The position numbers and the translations under genes are program-made. A DNA stretch of 64,000 bases, taken from Paenibacillus sp. ACRRY (GTDB lineage: Bacteria > Bacillota > Bacilli > Paenibacillales > Paenibacillaceae). The notes beneath the pieces are model-generated. The model was not told the DNA's origin, made no database searches, and saw only the letters and a list, made by a program, of their open reading frames with translations. Location of the stretch: assembly GCF_022346995.1 (NCBI RefSeq), contig NZ_JAKRNM010000008.1, forward strand, positions 124,001 to 188,000. The letters run 5' to 3'. This document shows, one piece after another, positions 18,908-28,232 of the stretch (position 1 is the stretch's first letter; every line of letters begins with the position of its first letter).

Positions 18908-21900
18908 ATGAAGAACGTAATACGTAAATTGATGGTCCTGCTTACCATTGCATTAACCTTCCAGACGGGACTCGGTAATTATATTACACCGACCACTTTT
19001 GCAGCCACGGGTCCTGTGTTGTCTGTATCTGGAGGTTCGGCTTCATTCGTGGCTGGAGATAATTCGTCCTCAACTCCGGTTGCTATCGACTCTGGCATAA
19101 CGGTAACCGCGGATAGCAGCACTACCCTTGAAAGCGCAACAGTGGCGATTACAGGCAATCTTCATGTTGGAGAAGATGTGCTGATTTTCATTAATGACGG
19201 GCGGACCATGGGGAATATTACAGCTAGTTATAATGTATCCACTGGCGTGCTGACGTTGACATCCGCGGGCGGAACCGCAGCATTGGAGCAGTGGCAAGCC
19301 GCTTTGAGGTCAATTACTTATACAAATACGGCGGTCACGCCAATTACGGCGACACGTACGGTTAGCATAACGGTGACGGACGGCGTTAATACAAGCAGTG
19401 CGGCTACGCGAACGGTGACGGTGACGGATACCGACCAGACACCAATGGTGACCACGAGTGGAGGTTCGACCCATTACATCTCTGGAACTTCGACTTCGGT
19501 TGCTATTGACGGCGGTCTGACGGTATCAGACCTGGACAATGCAACCTTGAGTAGCGCAACGGTTAGCATCACGAGCCACTTCGACGCGGGAAAAGATGTA
19601 CTGGCTTACATTAATGATGGGGTGACCATGGGAAACATTACGGCGACTTATAATGCATCTACTGGCGTGATGACGCTGATATCATCAGGCGCAACCGCAT
19701 CGTTGGCACAGTGGCAGAGTGCGTTGCGAGGAATTACGTTTTCAAGCACGAGTGCCACGCCAGGGCAACGCAACATCAGCTACGCTGTAAGCGACGGAAC
19801 GAAGACCAGCGCTACTGCTACACATACTATGGATGTAACAGTGATCGTGCCTCTCAGTCTGACTACAAGCAGCGGTTCGGCTTCATTCGTGGCTGGGGAT
19901 AATGCGCCCTCAACTCCGGTCGTTATCGACTCCGGCATAATGTTAACCGGAGATAGCGGTATTACGCTTCCAAGCGCAACAGTGGCGATCACAGGCAATT
20001 TTCATGCTGGAGAGGATGTACTGAATTTCATCAATGACGGGCTGACCATGGGGAATATAACAGCTAGTTATAATGCATCTACTGGTGTGCTAACGCTGAC
20101 ATCAGCGGGCGCCATTACAACGTTGGCGGAGTGGCAAGCTGCTTTGAGATCAATTACTTATACAGATACGGCGGTCACGCCAAATACGGCGACACGTACG
20201 GTTAGCATAACGGTGACGGACGGCGTCAATAAAAGTAGTACGGCGACAAGAACTGTAACGGTGACGGAAACCGACCAGACACCAATCGTGAACACGAGTG
20301 GTGGTTCGACTAATTACATTTCTGGAGTTTCGACTCCGGTGACTATGGACAACGGTTTGACGATAGCAGACCTGGACAATACGACATTGAGCAGCGCAAC
20401 GGTTAGCATTACGAGCCATTTCGACGCGGGAAAAGATGTACTGGCTTACACCAATGATGGGGCGACGATGGGAAATATTACAGCGAGTTATGATGCTTTC
20501 ACTGGCGTGATGACGCTGACATCATCAGGCGCAACCGCAACGCTGGCACAGTGGCAGAGTGCGTTGCGAGGAATTACGTTCTCGAGTACGAGCGCCACGC
20601 CAGGGCAACGCAACATTAACTACACTGTAAACGACGGAACGAAGACCAGCGCTGCTGTTACACATATAGTACAAGTAGCTGTGATGACGCCTCCGAGTCT
20701 GACCACAAGTAGTGGTTCGGCTTCATTCGTGGCTGGGGATAATGCGCCCTCAACTCCGGTCGTTATCGACTCTGGCATAACGGTAACAGCAGATAGCAGT
20801 ACTACTCTTGCAAGCGCAACAGTGGCCATTACAGGTAATCTTCATGTTGGAGAAGATGTGCTGGGATTCACCAATGACAGGCAAACTATGGGTAACATTA
20901 CGGCCAGTTATAATGCAGTTACGGGTGTGTTGACGCTGACATCAGCGGGCGGAACTGCAACGTCGGCGCAGTGGCAAGCGGCCTTGAGATCAATTACTTA
21001 TACAGATATGGCGATCACGCCAAATACGGTGACACGTATGGTTAGCTTCACGTTGACGAACGGTGTCAATTCAAGCAATACAGCGACACGAGCTGTAATG
21101 GTCACAGCTACCAATCAGACACCAATTGTGACGACAAGTGGTGGTTCGACTAATTACATCTCTGGAGCTTCGACTCCGACAGCTATTGACAGCGGTGTAA
21201 CGGTAGCCGACCTGGATAATACAACCTTAGCTAGCGCAACGGTTAGCATTACGAGTCATTTCGACGCGGAAAAAGATGTGCTTGCTTTCATGAATGATGG
21301 AGCGAGCATGGGTAATATTGCGGCGAATTATGATGCACTTAATGGCGTCCTGACGCTGACGTCCGCTGGTGGAACCGCAACGTTGGCGGAGTGGCAGAAC
21401 GCATTGCGAGCAGTTACTTACAAAAACACACAAGTTTCTACGAATATGACGACGCGCACGATCAGCTTCACCGTAAGCGATGGTGACAAAATGAGCAGTA
21501 TCGCAACAAAGAGCATTACCTTGCAGGCATTAAGCAGTTTAAGGGCTGCTCCGAATACGTTAAACGTACTGAGCGGGCAGACTGCATCCGTGGCGATTAC
21601 AGCTGTTTTTTCAGATCAGTCGCAAAGAGATGTGACCTCATTGGTAACCTGGACTGTTCGCAATCCGTCAATTGCTAATGTTACCAGCGGCAGGGTTACA
21701 GGTAAGACAGCGGGCAGTACTGTCGTCAGTGCTGTGTATGGAACCCAATCGGTAGATATAAACGTAACAGTAACCGGTACGCCAGTTTCGGGGTCAGGAT
21801 CCTCTCCGAGCAGTCCAACCAATACAAGCACTTCAATCGATACGAGCACTCCGGCTGAAACAGACTCTTCAACGCCCCCAGTTCAGGAGACCAAGTATTT

Positions 21901-22516
21901 TCACGCTCTTGTTGAAACTGATCGGCTCGTAGCTTTTATACAAGAAGCATTGGCCGGTAACGCTGTGACGTTCCAGGACGCGGCGTCTCATTGGGCTTCC
22001 AAAGATATTTTAACCGCTGCCAAGATAGGCATAATTAAGGGCTACCCAGATGGCAGATTTAAACCGGATGCTTCTATTACAAGAGCAGAGTTCAGCACAC
22101 TTCTTGTTAAAGCATTTGCCCTGCGTTCAGGAAGCGGAACGTTTGAGTTACGGGATATTCAGAACTCCTGGGCGCGAGACTCTATAGAAATTCTTGCTTC
22201 CAATGGAGTTATCAACGGGTACTCTGATGGAACCTTCCACGCTGATTACAGGATTACACGAGCCGAGATGGCTGCTATGATCTCGAAAATCCTGATTTTT
22301 CAGAATAGTCTGTCTGGTGAGGCTGCCACATTCGTTGATGTAGCACCCAAGCATTGGGCGAAGGAGATCATTGAAGCGGCTGCAAAGACGGGGCTGCTCG
22401 AGGGCAAGAGCCAGAACCGGTTTGAACCGGACGCCAATCTCACGAGGGCGGAAGCCTTAACGGTGATCATGCGCATGCTGAGGGAGAATCCAACGATAGA
22501 TAAATTGCTGGGTTAA
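18908..22516 (+). CDS. SLH-anchored surface protein with six large tandem beta repeats
   Basis: The 1202-residue protein has a signal peptide ending near TTFAATG and a GGGGGAA ribosome site. Residues about 38-870 consist of three A-B pairs of about 143 and 137 residues. Type A begins SGSASFVAGDN, type B begins SGGSTNYISG, and both contain TMGNITASYN-like and LTLTSAG-like strands. A Big_2-like domain follows (about 875-955), then a Ser/Thr/Pro linker and three SLH domains (FQDAASHWASKDI, LRDIQNSWARDSI, FVDVAPKHWAKEI) that bind pyruvylated wall polymer. It is probably a surface or adhesion protein. The repeat DNA is in exact 840-bp register, which makes repeat-number variation likely. Confidence 0.92.
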   Translation: MKNVIRKLMVLLTIALTFQTGLGNYITPTTFAATGPVLSVSGGSASFVAGDNSSSTPVAIDSGITVTADSSTTLESATVAITGNLHVGEDVLIFINDGRTMGNITASYNVSTGVLTLTSAGGTAALEQWQAALRSITYTNTAVTPITATRTVSITVTDGVNTSSAATRTVTVTDTDQTPMVTTSGGSTHYISGTSTSVAIDGGLTVSDLDNATLSSATVSITSHFDAGKDVLAYINDGVTMGNITATYNASTGVMTLISSGATASLAQWQSALRGITFSSTSATPGQRNISYAVSDGTKTSATATHTMDVTVIVPLSLTTSSGSASFVAGDNAPSTPVVIDSGIMLTGDSGITLPSATVAITGNFHAGEDVLNFINDGLTMGNITASYNASTGVLTLTSAGAITTLAEWQAALRSITYTDTAVTPNTATRTVSITVTDGVNKSSTATRTVTVTETDQTPIVNTSGGSTNYISGVSTPVTMDNGLTIADLDNTTLSSATVSITSHFDAGKDVLAYTNDGATMGNITASYDAFTGVMTLTSSGATATLAQWQSALRGITFSSTSATPGQRNINYTVNDGTKTSAAVTHIVQVAVMTPPSLTTSSGSASFVAGDNAPSTPVVIDSGITVTADSSTTLASATVAITGNLHVGEDVLGFTNDRQTMGNITASYNAVTGVLTLTSAGGTATSAQWQAALRSITYTDMAITPNTVTRMVSFTLTNGVNSSNTATRAVMVTATNQTPIVTTSGGSTNYISGASTPTAIDSGVTVADLDNTTLASATVSITSHFDAEKDVLAFMNDGASMGNIAANYDALNGVLTLTSAGGTATLAEWQNALRAVTYKNTQVSTNMTTRTISFTVSDGDKMSSIATKSITLQALSSLRAAPNTLNVLSGQTASVAITAVFSDQSQRDVTSLVTWTVRNPSIANVTSGRVTGKTAGSTVVSAVYGTQSVDINVTVTGTPVSGSGSSPSSPTNTSTSIDTSTPAETDSSTPPVQETKYFHALVETDRLVAFIQEALAGNAVTFQDAASHWASKDILTAAKIGIIKGYPDGRFKPDASITRAEFSTLLVKAFALRSGSGTFELRDIQNSWARDSIEILASNGVINGYSDGTFHADYRITRAEMAAMISKILIFQNSLSGEAATFVDVAPKHWAKEIIEAAAKTGLLEGKSQNRFEPDANLTRAEALTVIMRMLRENPTIDKLLG
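19025..21530 (+). repeat. Three 840-bp tandem repeat units inside the SLH protein gene
   Basis: Each unit encodes one A plus one B domain (280 residues). The sequence GGTTCGGCTTCATTCGTGGC recurs at exactly 840-bp spacing in the lines starting 19021, 19861 and 20701. The B-domain starts at 19441, 20281 and 21121 show the same spacing. Long stretches are nearly identical at DNA level. Confidence 0.95.
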
Positions 22517-22566
22517 CCACAAAATAGCTCATAGCTTCTAAACTGAGCAGATGTAAGACTAAGATT

Positions 22567-22627
22567 TGTCCCTCTCATTGTTAACAGGTGTATAGCTAAA
22601 CCTGCTACAGTGAGGGGGCATTTTTAT
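22567..22627 (+). terminator. Terminator after the SLH gene
   Basis: A two-part hairpin (CCCTC...GAGGG outer, CAGGT...ACCTG inner) is followed by CATTTTTAT. The stem has bulges. Confidence 0.65.
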
Positions 22628-22639
22628 GTGTACAGTTAT

Positions 22640-22985
22640 ACAATATGAGTTGTGATTTTAATGAAATAGACCATCCTGAGCCTTTTCGGTGAACTGACCG
22701 AGGCTAAGCAGACTATTACGAATTATCACCGACGAACGGCTTGCTGTCCGAAGAACTGGCTTCGATACTGGCAGGCAAAGTTGTGGCCCTGATCCGTCTA
22801 ATAAGATTCTCGCGTGCGCGTGCACTCTGCTGCTCATCGTACAGGTGCTGTGTTGTACCATGATCTAGGTTTACCTAAAAGGTTAAATTCTTTGCGCTCT
22901 CTCCTGAATGGAGTTTAATTGCATTTGAGAATAACTTAAATTAGTGGGAACTCATTTGAAAACGCATACGTAAAAAATAGAGTAT
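22640..22985. other. Non-coding gap with an unidentified GC-richer relic
   Basis: Bases 22675-22860 are clearly GC-richer than their surroundings and have codon-like composition, but every frame is broken by stops or lacks a recognisable motif. It may be the remains of a lost gene. The following 120 bases are AT-rich and probably carry the promoter of the serine hydrolase. Confidence 0.3.
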
Positions 22986-23018
22986 GTGACATACATTTAT
23001 ATATTAGGAGAGTTGCTG

Positions 23019-24830
23019 ATGCAGAAAAATCGCCCAAAAGATCGTGGTTTTCACACGGTAAACAAAGTAATCGCTTGTGTTTTGACACTCGTGCTCGTCA
23101 TTATCGCATGTGCGGTACCTGTCAACGCGGAAGAAGAACTGATTCAGACAACACCATCCAGGATTCCTTTAACAGAGTTAGAGAAAACCATTGATTCTTA
23201 TGTTGAGTCGTATGAGAAGTATACCGCTGCCGTTTCGGTTGTGGCGATCAAAGATGGCGAATTCATAGTAAATAAAACATATGGCTTTGCGGATATTGAG
23301 AATCAGCGAAAGGCAGATACCTCCACTGTATTTGAATGGGCTTCTATCTCTAAACTGTTGGTCTATACGAGTCTTATGCAGCTTGTCGAACAAGGGAAGC
23401 TTGATCTGGAAACGGATATTAGAGAATATCTGCCAGAAGGATTTTTCAAAAAGCTCAAATACGATGAACCGATTACCCTATTGAACCTGATGCATCACAA
23501 TGCGGGTTGGGAAGATCAAACAGCGACCGAAGTGTATTATTACGACGAGAATAAAGAATATGATTTAGGAGAAACGCTGCGTAAAAATGAGCCGAAACAG
23601 ATATACAAACCGAATAGCGTCGTCGGTTATTCCAACTATGGCGTTGGTCTAGGTGGTTACATCGTGGAATTGGTAAGTGGCCAACCTTATTATGAATATG
23701 TTAATCAACATATATTTAAACCACTGGATATGAACGACACTACGGTTCATCCAACGGGGCAAGATCGTCCAGACCTTGTGCAAAGAAGGAATGAGATTGA
23801 AGGGTATACGAAAGATTTGAAGCGGATCCCTGAGAACAGAGTATACGTAACGTTCTATCCTACAGGGGCAGCCATGGGGACAGCCGAAGATTTAGGGAAA
23901 TTCCTTGCAGCCCTGATGCCTGTTGATGATAACAGTGTATTATTTGCCAAGAGAGATAAGTTAGACGAAATGTTGTCAACCAGTCTATATTATGACGGGA
24001 CTTCGATTCCACGATTTGCGCATGGGTTTGCTGAGATGGAATATTGGGTACCTACACTGCTTCATGAGGGGAATTTAAAAGGTTTTTCAAGCAAAGTTGT
24101 CTTTGATCCAGAATCCAAATTTGGAATGGTGGTCATGACAAACATTGCGTTTGAGGAAGTCTATTATTATGGACTTATTAGCAAGATTTTCGGTAACAGC
24201 ACATACGTTAATTCGGTTGCTTCTGAGGGGGGAGGATATTTTCAATCCGCAAGGCGGCCCGCCTCTAGATTTACCGATTTATTTAGCCTGCTGGATATAA
24301 CCAAATTTTCAAAAGCGGAGTTAAGTAGTCTTTATAATGTGGTCGAGCATCATGGCGTTGTTGAGAAAATTTCCTACACTCCTTACATGGATTACTTACC
24401 TGTATCGAATCTAAAGGTGAACTTGATTGCAATATCTCTTATTCCCGTTGCGCTAGCCATCATTTACAGCTTAGTTGCTTTGATCGGTTACATAATCCGG
24501 ATGCTTCTTTACAAACTTAAAAAACGAGGAGATTCTCCAACCCATCTTGATAAATATTATCTAGCCATTAATTTCGCAGGTGGGTTGCTCCTTCTTAATC
24601 TTTTTATCATCCTTACCAGACTTCCAAGTTATCCTGCTTATTCTTCAATACGCATTAATTTAGGGTTTAACCTGCTATATGTAGTTTTGGCAGTGTCGTA
24701 TCTTGGTTTGCTCATTTACAAATTGCGGAAGAGCAGTTACGCCAAAAAGCAAAAGGTGATGTATATCATGTCTGGCATCTCGGCTTTCATCTTGGCTGCT
24801 TTTGTTGTGGGATGGAATTTGTATGTTTAG
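23019..24830 (+). CDS. Membrane-anchored beta-lactamase-family serine hydrolase
   Basis: The protein has 603 residues from the ATG at 23019 (AGGAG 8 nt upstream); an in-frame upstream start lacks a site. It has a signal or anchor segment (VIACVLTLVLVIIACAVPVNA), an SxxK box (EWASISKLL), a YSN motif (VVGYSNYGVG) and a HEG in the HxG position (LLHEGNLKGFSS). After about residue 470 there are four or so transmembrane helices (SLIPVALAIIYSLVALIGYI and later). The catalytic domain would lie outside the cell. This layout resembles FmtA- or PBP4*-like hydrolases that act on wall polymers, D-amino-acid peptides or peptide antibiotics. The substrate is unknown. Confidence 0.88.
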   Translation: MQKNRPKDRGFHTVNKVIACVLTLVLVIIACAVPVNAEEELIQTTPSRIPLTELEKTIDSYVESYEKYTAAVSVVAIKDGEFIVNKTYGFADIENQRKADTSTVFEWASISKLLVYTSLMQLVEQGKLDLETDIREYLPEGFFKKLKYDEPITLLNLMHHNAGWEDQTATEVYYYDENKEYDLGETLRKNEPKQIYKPNSVVGYSNYGVGLGGYIVELVSGQPYYEYVNQHIFKPLDMNDTTVHPTGQDRPDLVQRRNEIEGYTKDLKRIPENRVYVTFYPTGAAMGTAEDLGKFLAALMPVDDNSVLFAKRDKLDEMLSTSLYYDGTSIPRFAHGFAEMEYWVPTLLHEGNLKGFSSKVVFDPESKFGMVVMTNIAFEEVYYYGLISKIFGNSTYVNSVASEGGGYFQSARRPASRFTDLFSLLDITKFSKAELSSLYNVVEHHGVVEKISYTPYMDYLPVSNLKVNLIAISLIPVALAIIYSLVALIGYIIRMLLYKLKKRGDSPTHLDKYYLAINFAGGLLLLNLFIILTRLPSYPAYSSIRINLGFNLLYVVLAVSYLGLLIYKLRKSSYAKKQKVMYIMSGISAFILAAFVVGWNLYV

Positions 24831-24920
24831 AACGGTAACCGATGGTATTTCAAGTATTTCAAAGGCTAGAGGATGCCTTCTATGCTTAAGTGATATAATA
24901 AGTGGACTAATTATAAAGAT

Positions 24921-24960
24921 GCAAAGACAGCAGCTCCTTATCTGGGACTGCTGTCTTTGT
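24921..24960 (+). terminator. Rho-independent terminator
   Basis: A 12-bp perfect stem (CAAAGACAGCAG with its complement at 24948-24959) with a 14-nt loop ends in a short T-rich stretch, 90 nt after the serine hydrolase gene. Confidence 0.8.
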
Positions 24961-25014
24961 ATTAGTAAGACAGTTGGCAGCTAGTGTCTCGGAATATTGA
25001 AAGGGGAGGCAAGA

Positions 25015-25401
25015 TCATATTATTTTTTTATGTCTCAAAATAAATGTTTTAATGAAACTGTAAATTACCACTAGAATATTCAATAATAATAGACCTATAT
25101 ATCCATCCGTTAACTTTGTTCTTTCAATCCACTTATTCACTAACTCTCCCGAGAGAGCTTGTTTTTCTATATATTTGTTTATATCATTTTGATTTATTTC
25201 ATCCATATGTATAAGTGGAAACTCCATGCTGTTGAGAGAAAAGGCTAGCGGTGGGTAGAACTCTACCCATTTTTGACCTGTCCATCGATCATACTTATAA
25301 CGAGAGTCTGCGCTGGATTCAAGACTCTCCCACCTGAGAAAACCCAATACGATAAGAATACAGAGTGTGATGACGCTAATTATTAGGCTCTTGTTAATCA
25401 A
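25015..25401 (-). CDS. Small hypothetical protein with two membrane segments
   Basis: The 128-residue protein has hydrophobic segments at residues about 5-23 (LIISVITLCILIVLGFL) and 101-121 (IGLLLLNILVVIYSFIKTFI), with an external-looking middle of about 75 residues. It appears to use a TTG start, 5 nt after GGATGGTG. I do not recognise the family. It lies alone on the minus strand at the edge of the AT-rich island, with nothing to suggest a partner. Confidence 0.6.
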   Translation of the reverse strand: MINKSLIISVITLCILIVLGFLRWESLESSADSRYKYDRWTGQKWVEFYPPLAFSLNSMEFPLIHMDEINQNDINKYIEKQALSGELVNKWIERTKLTDGYIGLLLLNILVVIYSFIKTFILRHKKII

Positions 25402-25661
25402 ATAAACACCATCCTTATATTTGTATTAATAAAAATACTGTTGTTATTCATCTAATATTTCATTATTAAAATTGTAGGACCACAAAGGTCATTTTATTTA
25501 GCGTTTAACATAAAATCACTTCATTATCCGTTTCATTCTAGCAAAATTTTCCGATATCTGTAAGTGGATTGTTTCATTTCGAATAAAATGCTAACAAGAT
25601 AAACAACCAATGAAAATCAAAGAACCTTTGCAAAAGGCACTTAAAGTTACAAAGATCAGCC

Positions 25662-26025
25662 TATTCTTCCGGGCTTCGTGTAGGTGAAGTTGTACGTCTG
25701 CGTTGCAGTGATCTGGATATTGAGGGGAAGGGGCAGAAGGATCGGAAGACGTTTCCTTCAAATCCTGCCTGGGTTATCGTGCAGAAATACATAGCAGAAT
25801 ATAGGCCTAATCGTTGGCTGTTTCCGGGGCAAATTTTTCATCATCTTACCGAGCGGAGCATGCACAAGGTTTTTGAAGAAGAAAGACACGTGCAGGAATT
25901 GTGAAATAGGTGAGCCATGCATGCCCTTCGCCACTCGTATTCTGGAAAACGAAATAGATCTAGGATACATTCATCAGCTACTTGGTCATACGAGTACGAA
26001 CAACGCAGTGATATACGCATGTTAG
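25662..26025 (+). pseudogene. Broken tyrosine recombinase (XerC/D-like integrase), array 1
   Basis: Only the catalytic half survives. YSSGLRVGEVVRLRCSDLDI carries the first catalytic Arg, then GQKDRKT, WLFPGQ, a TERSMHKVFEEERH helix, HALRHS (catalytic HxxR) and, after a frameshift, LENEIDLGYIHQLLGHTSTNNAVIYA (second His and a Tyr in IYA). Two in-frame stops precede HALRHS and a frameshift follows it, so it cannot make a working enzyme. The N-terminal half is absent. The distance from FPGQ to HALRHS shows no sign of the extra helix of true IntI integrases. It reads toward the attI-like site and the cassettes. Confidence 0.85.
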
Positions 26026-26133
26026 TACGAAAATTATTCTGCGTAATTAAAGCCTGATCAAAGGACATGGGAGATTGAGTATTATGCTAACTTCCCCTTT
26101 TTCAACGGATTTTTCTTCGCATATGTAATATTT

Positions 26134-26200
26134 TGGGTTATTATATACATAGTTCGGATAATGATAGGATGAGTGGTAATTCACGAAGTACTGTTTAGGT
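26134..26200 (+). mobile_element. attI-like recombination site of array 1
   Basis: This segment, just downstream of the recombinase relic, aligns with the one at 42463-42537. Both contain GGGTTATYATATACRTAGTTC, then GATA, a GGTAWTTMCGAAGTAC block and a GTT core. Arms GTTATT and GATAAT face each other across 14 nt, like paired recombinase-binding sites. The GTTTAGGT at 26193-26200 is in the position of the GTTRNNN core of the attC-like sites. GATAAT could also be a -10 box. Confidence 0.6.
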
Positions 26201-26237
26201 GAAATCCCGTGGGACATAAATTGAGGAGAATTTCAAG

Positions 26238-26639
26238 ATGGATAGAACAAATGTAAAAGTCGAATTTAGTATATTTGGAGATCAATTTGACCCCAATATA
26301 ATTACAAATACATTGTTAATTACTCCTACAAGAATCTGGCTCAAAGGCGATCCTATACGAAGAGATTTAGTTCGTAAAGAAACGTGTTGGGAGCTAGAGA
26401 CAGAGTATGAAGAATCTTTGAATATCAATGATCAGATTAATAAGGTTAAAAATTTGATTCAGGATAAAAAAGACAAAGTGATAAGATTAATAAGAGAGAA
26501 CAATCTTGAATGTAAGTTTGAAGTGGTAGTTAATATTGAGAATAATGTAAAGCCAGCCATGTATCTTAATAAAGAAACTATAAAGTTCATATATGATTTA
26601 GGGGCAGAAATTGATTTTGACTTATACATTTATAGCTAA
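26238..26639 (+). CDS. DUF4279-like small protein (first cassette of array 1)
   Basis: The 133-residue protein starts behind TTGAGGAG. It shows the DUF4279 pattern: VEFSIFGDQFDPNIITNTLLITPTRIWLKGDP, a WELE strand, a helical spacer, then VVVNIENNVKPAMYLNKETIKFIYDLGAEIDFDLYIY. Proteins of this kind are often found beside polymorphic toxins and are suspected immunity proteins; that role is only inferred here. It follows directly on the attI-like site, the best-expressed position in an integron-type array. Confidence 0.75.
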   Translation: MDRTNVKVEFSIFGDQFDPNIITNTLLITPTRIWLKGDPIRRDLVRKETCWELETEYEESLNINDQINKVKNLIQDKKDKVIRLIRENNLECKFEVVVNIENNVKPAMYLNKETIKFIYDLGAEIDFDLYIYS

Positions 26640-26676
26640 GAACCGACGATAGTAGACTCAAAGAGTAGTAGACATC

Positions 26677-26745
26677 ACCTAACATAATATTTGCGCTGCG
26701 GACATTCGTCCTGGGTCCGGCATTAGCCGGACACCTTAGAGAAGT
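26677..26745 (+). repeat. attC-like half site (5' arm only)
   Basis: ACCTAAC, ATAA, TATTTGCG, CTGCGG and the small hairpin GGACATTCGTCC match the 5' halves of the full sites. A second hairpin (TCCGGCATTAGCCGGA) follows, but the 3' arm with CGTGAATA and GTTRNNN is missing, so the site is probably dead. Confidence 0.7.
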
Positions 26746-26751
26746 TGGTCC

Positions 26752-27513
26752 ATGAAAACAAAAATAGTAGTTCATGAATACAGAACCTTATATAAACTGG
26801 CGGAAGTAGTGGTTAAAATAAAAAAGATATTTGGTCTAATAGGTTTAATTATTACACTAATAATGGTTATTCACCTTGTCTTTTATGGAGTAGCCAGACA
26901 ACAAGCAATAGGTTATCTCGAAAACAAATATTATGAAAAGGATATGAAAATTGGTTGGCCGAGCCAGAGTATTTTTAATAATATCTTTGATGGATGGTAT
27001 ACAGTTCCGGTATATACTCAAAATAAACAACAAAAAATTAAGTTCAATGTTGATCTAAATATGTTTATTGGTGTAAGGGATGATGACTTTTTGTTTTGGG
27101 CATTACTAGCTGATGCTGAAGATCAGTTCAATGCTAAAGTTCAAGAAAGTATCCCTACGGCTAAAGCCGATGTTCTTCATCAATCAATTGACGAAGATGC
27201 GTATTATCAAGAGTTTGGCAAAGAAAATATTCAATATGTTCACAATAGTATCGGAGATCAAGTACTGGTTGTTCATATAAGTTGGTCAGGTGAAAGTAAA
27301 TTATCACAGGAAGATTTTGCTGGAAAGTGCTCTGAAGTTGGTGTGAATTTTCTATCAACTTATCCGGTTTATAAATTGGAATTTTCATATACTTATCAGG
27401 ACAATGAAAAAATGTATACAGCCACTGAAAATAACAGTGATAAATTTGAGAATATCTCAAAAGATCATCTATATGAAGAACTTTTTACGAATGTACATAT
27501 CAATGAATTTTGA
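26752..27513 (+). CDS. Hypothetical single-pass membrane protein
   Basis: The 253-residue protein has one clear transmembrane segment at about residues 28-49 (IFGLIGLIITLIMVIHLVFY) and a long C-terminal part that is probably extracellular, with mixed strands and acidic patches. I do not recognise the family. It starts 6 bases after the broken attC-like half site and is AT-rich like the other cassettes. The ribosome site is weak (GAGAAG), which may reflect the deletion that removed the 3' arm of the site. Confidence 0.6.
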   Translation: MKTKIVVHEYRTLYKLAEVVVKIKKIFGLIGLIITLIMVIHLVFYGVARQQAIGYLENKYYEKDMKIGWPSQSIFNNIFDGWYTVPVYTQNKQQKIKFNVDLNMFIGVRDDDFLFWALLADAEDQFNAKVQESIPTAKADVLHQSIDEDAYYQEFGKENIQYVHNSIGDQVLVVHISWSGESKLSQEDFAGKCSEVGVNFLSTYPVYKLEFSYTYQDNEKMYTATENNSDKFENISKDHLYEELFTNVHINEF

Positions 27514-27747
27514 AATTGAAGTTAATAACTGTTCATGAAGTTACAAGTCTTTATAATCTATCTCTAAGTAAAAGTCCTTTCTCCCTACACTCAGTCCAAG
27601 TAGAAGGTTAGAAGGGATTCGGTGAGACATTTTAGAAGTAAGGAAGCCTATTCAGTCTGAGGCAAGGTTAGACTTTGTTATGCTGATCTCAGGGTGCGAG
27701 ATGTCAAAGGCAAGCTATTCATAGATCAGAGATAAGGTGGTCAAAGA

Positions 27748-28044
27748 ATGGAAGCTAAAATGTTGTTTGGCGTGGGGTTAGTCATCGATACACCGGAATT
27801 CGGAACCATCGTTATGGGGGCCAATGAAGGGTTGGATAAACAACTTCCGTCAACAATCAAAGAGATGATCGGTGACCAGATTATCATAAAAAAAATGGAC
27901 GGGGAAGAGCAAGTGTATGGAGTCGTTTCTATTCAAATTAATCATTCTATAGCCGGCAAAAAGAATATTGGTATATGTTTGGGGAAAGAAATATTCCCAG
28001 AAGAAGTACCAGCTGGTTCAATCGTCTACTGTATCCATGATTGA
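27748..28044 (+). CDS. Hypothetical 98-residue beta-rich protein
   Basis: It starts behind AAGGTGG. The pattern of FGVGLVIDTPEFGTIVMG, GDQIIIKK, VYGVVSIQIN and SIAGKKNIGICLGK...VPAGSIVY resembles the domain-2 beta-barrel of EF-Tu-like factors (a VTG strand, AGDNVGLLL and RGQVL in those proteins). That similarity is weak and gives no function. The 230 bases before it hold no attC-like site. Confidence 0.55.
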   Translation: MEAKMLFGVGLVIDTPEFGTIVMGANEGLDKQLPSTIKEMIGDQIIIKKMDGEEQVYGVVSIQINHSIAGKKNIGICLGKEIFPEEVPAGSIVYCIHD

Positions 28045-28168
28045 TCAGTAGTGTATGCTTTGGTGTAGCTATATGTAGTGGCAATTTCTTATTGAACTGG
28101 CTGTGCTCATCTTTACTTTTATTCCGGTTCGAGGAAACAAAACAACTGGTGGCGTATGTAGGATCTGT

Positions 28169-28210
28169 AAGTATCAAAAACCCGACATAAATTGCGGGTT
28201 TTTGATACTT
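28169..28210. terminator. Bidirectional rho-independent terminator
   Basis: A perfect 16-bp stem (AAGTATCAAAAACCCG with its complement at 28195-28210) with a 10-nt loop lies between the converging 98-residue gene and the CAP lipoprotein gene. Confidence 0.92.
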
Positions 28211-28232
28211 TATTGTTGGGAGATGAAAGGCG

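Noticed and set aside
25662-26025. Functional phage integrase
   Set aside because: Two stops, a frameshift and loss of the N-terminal half. No other phage genes are nearby.
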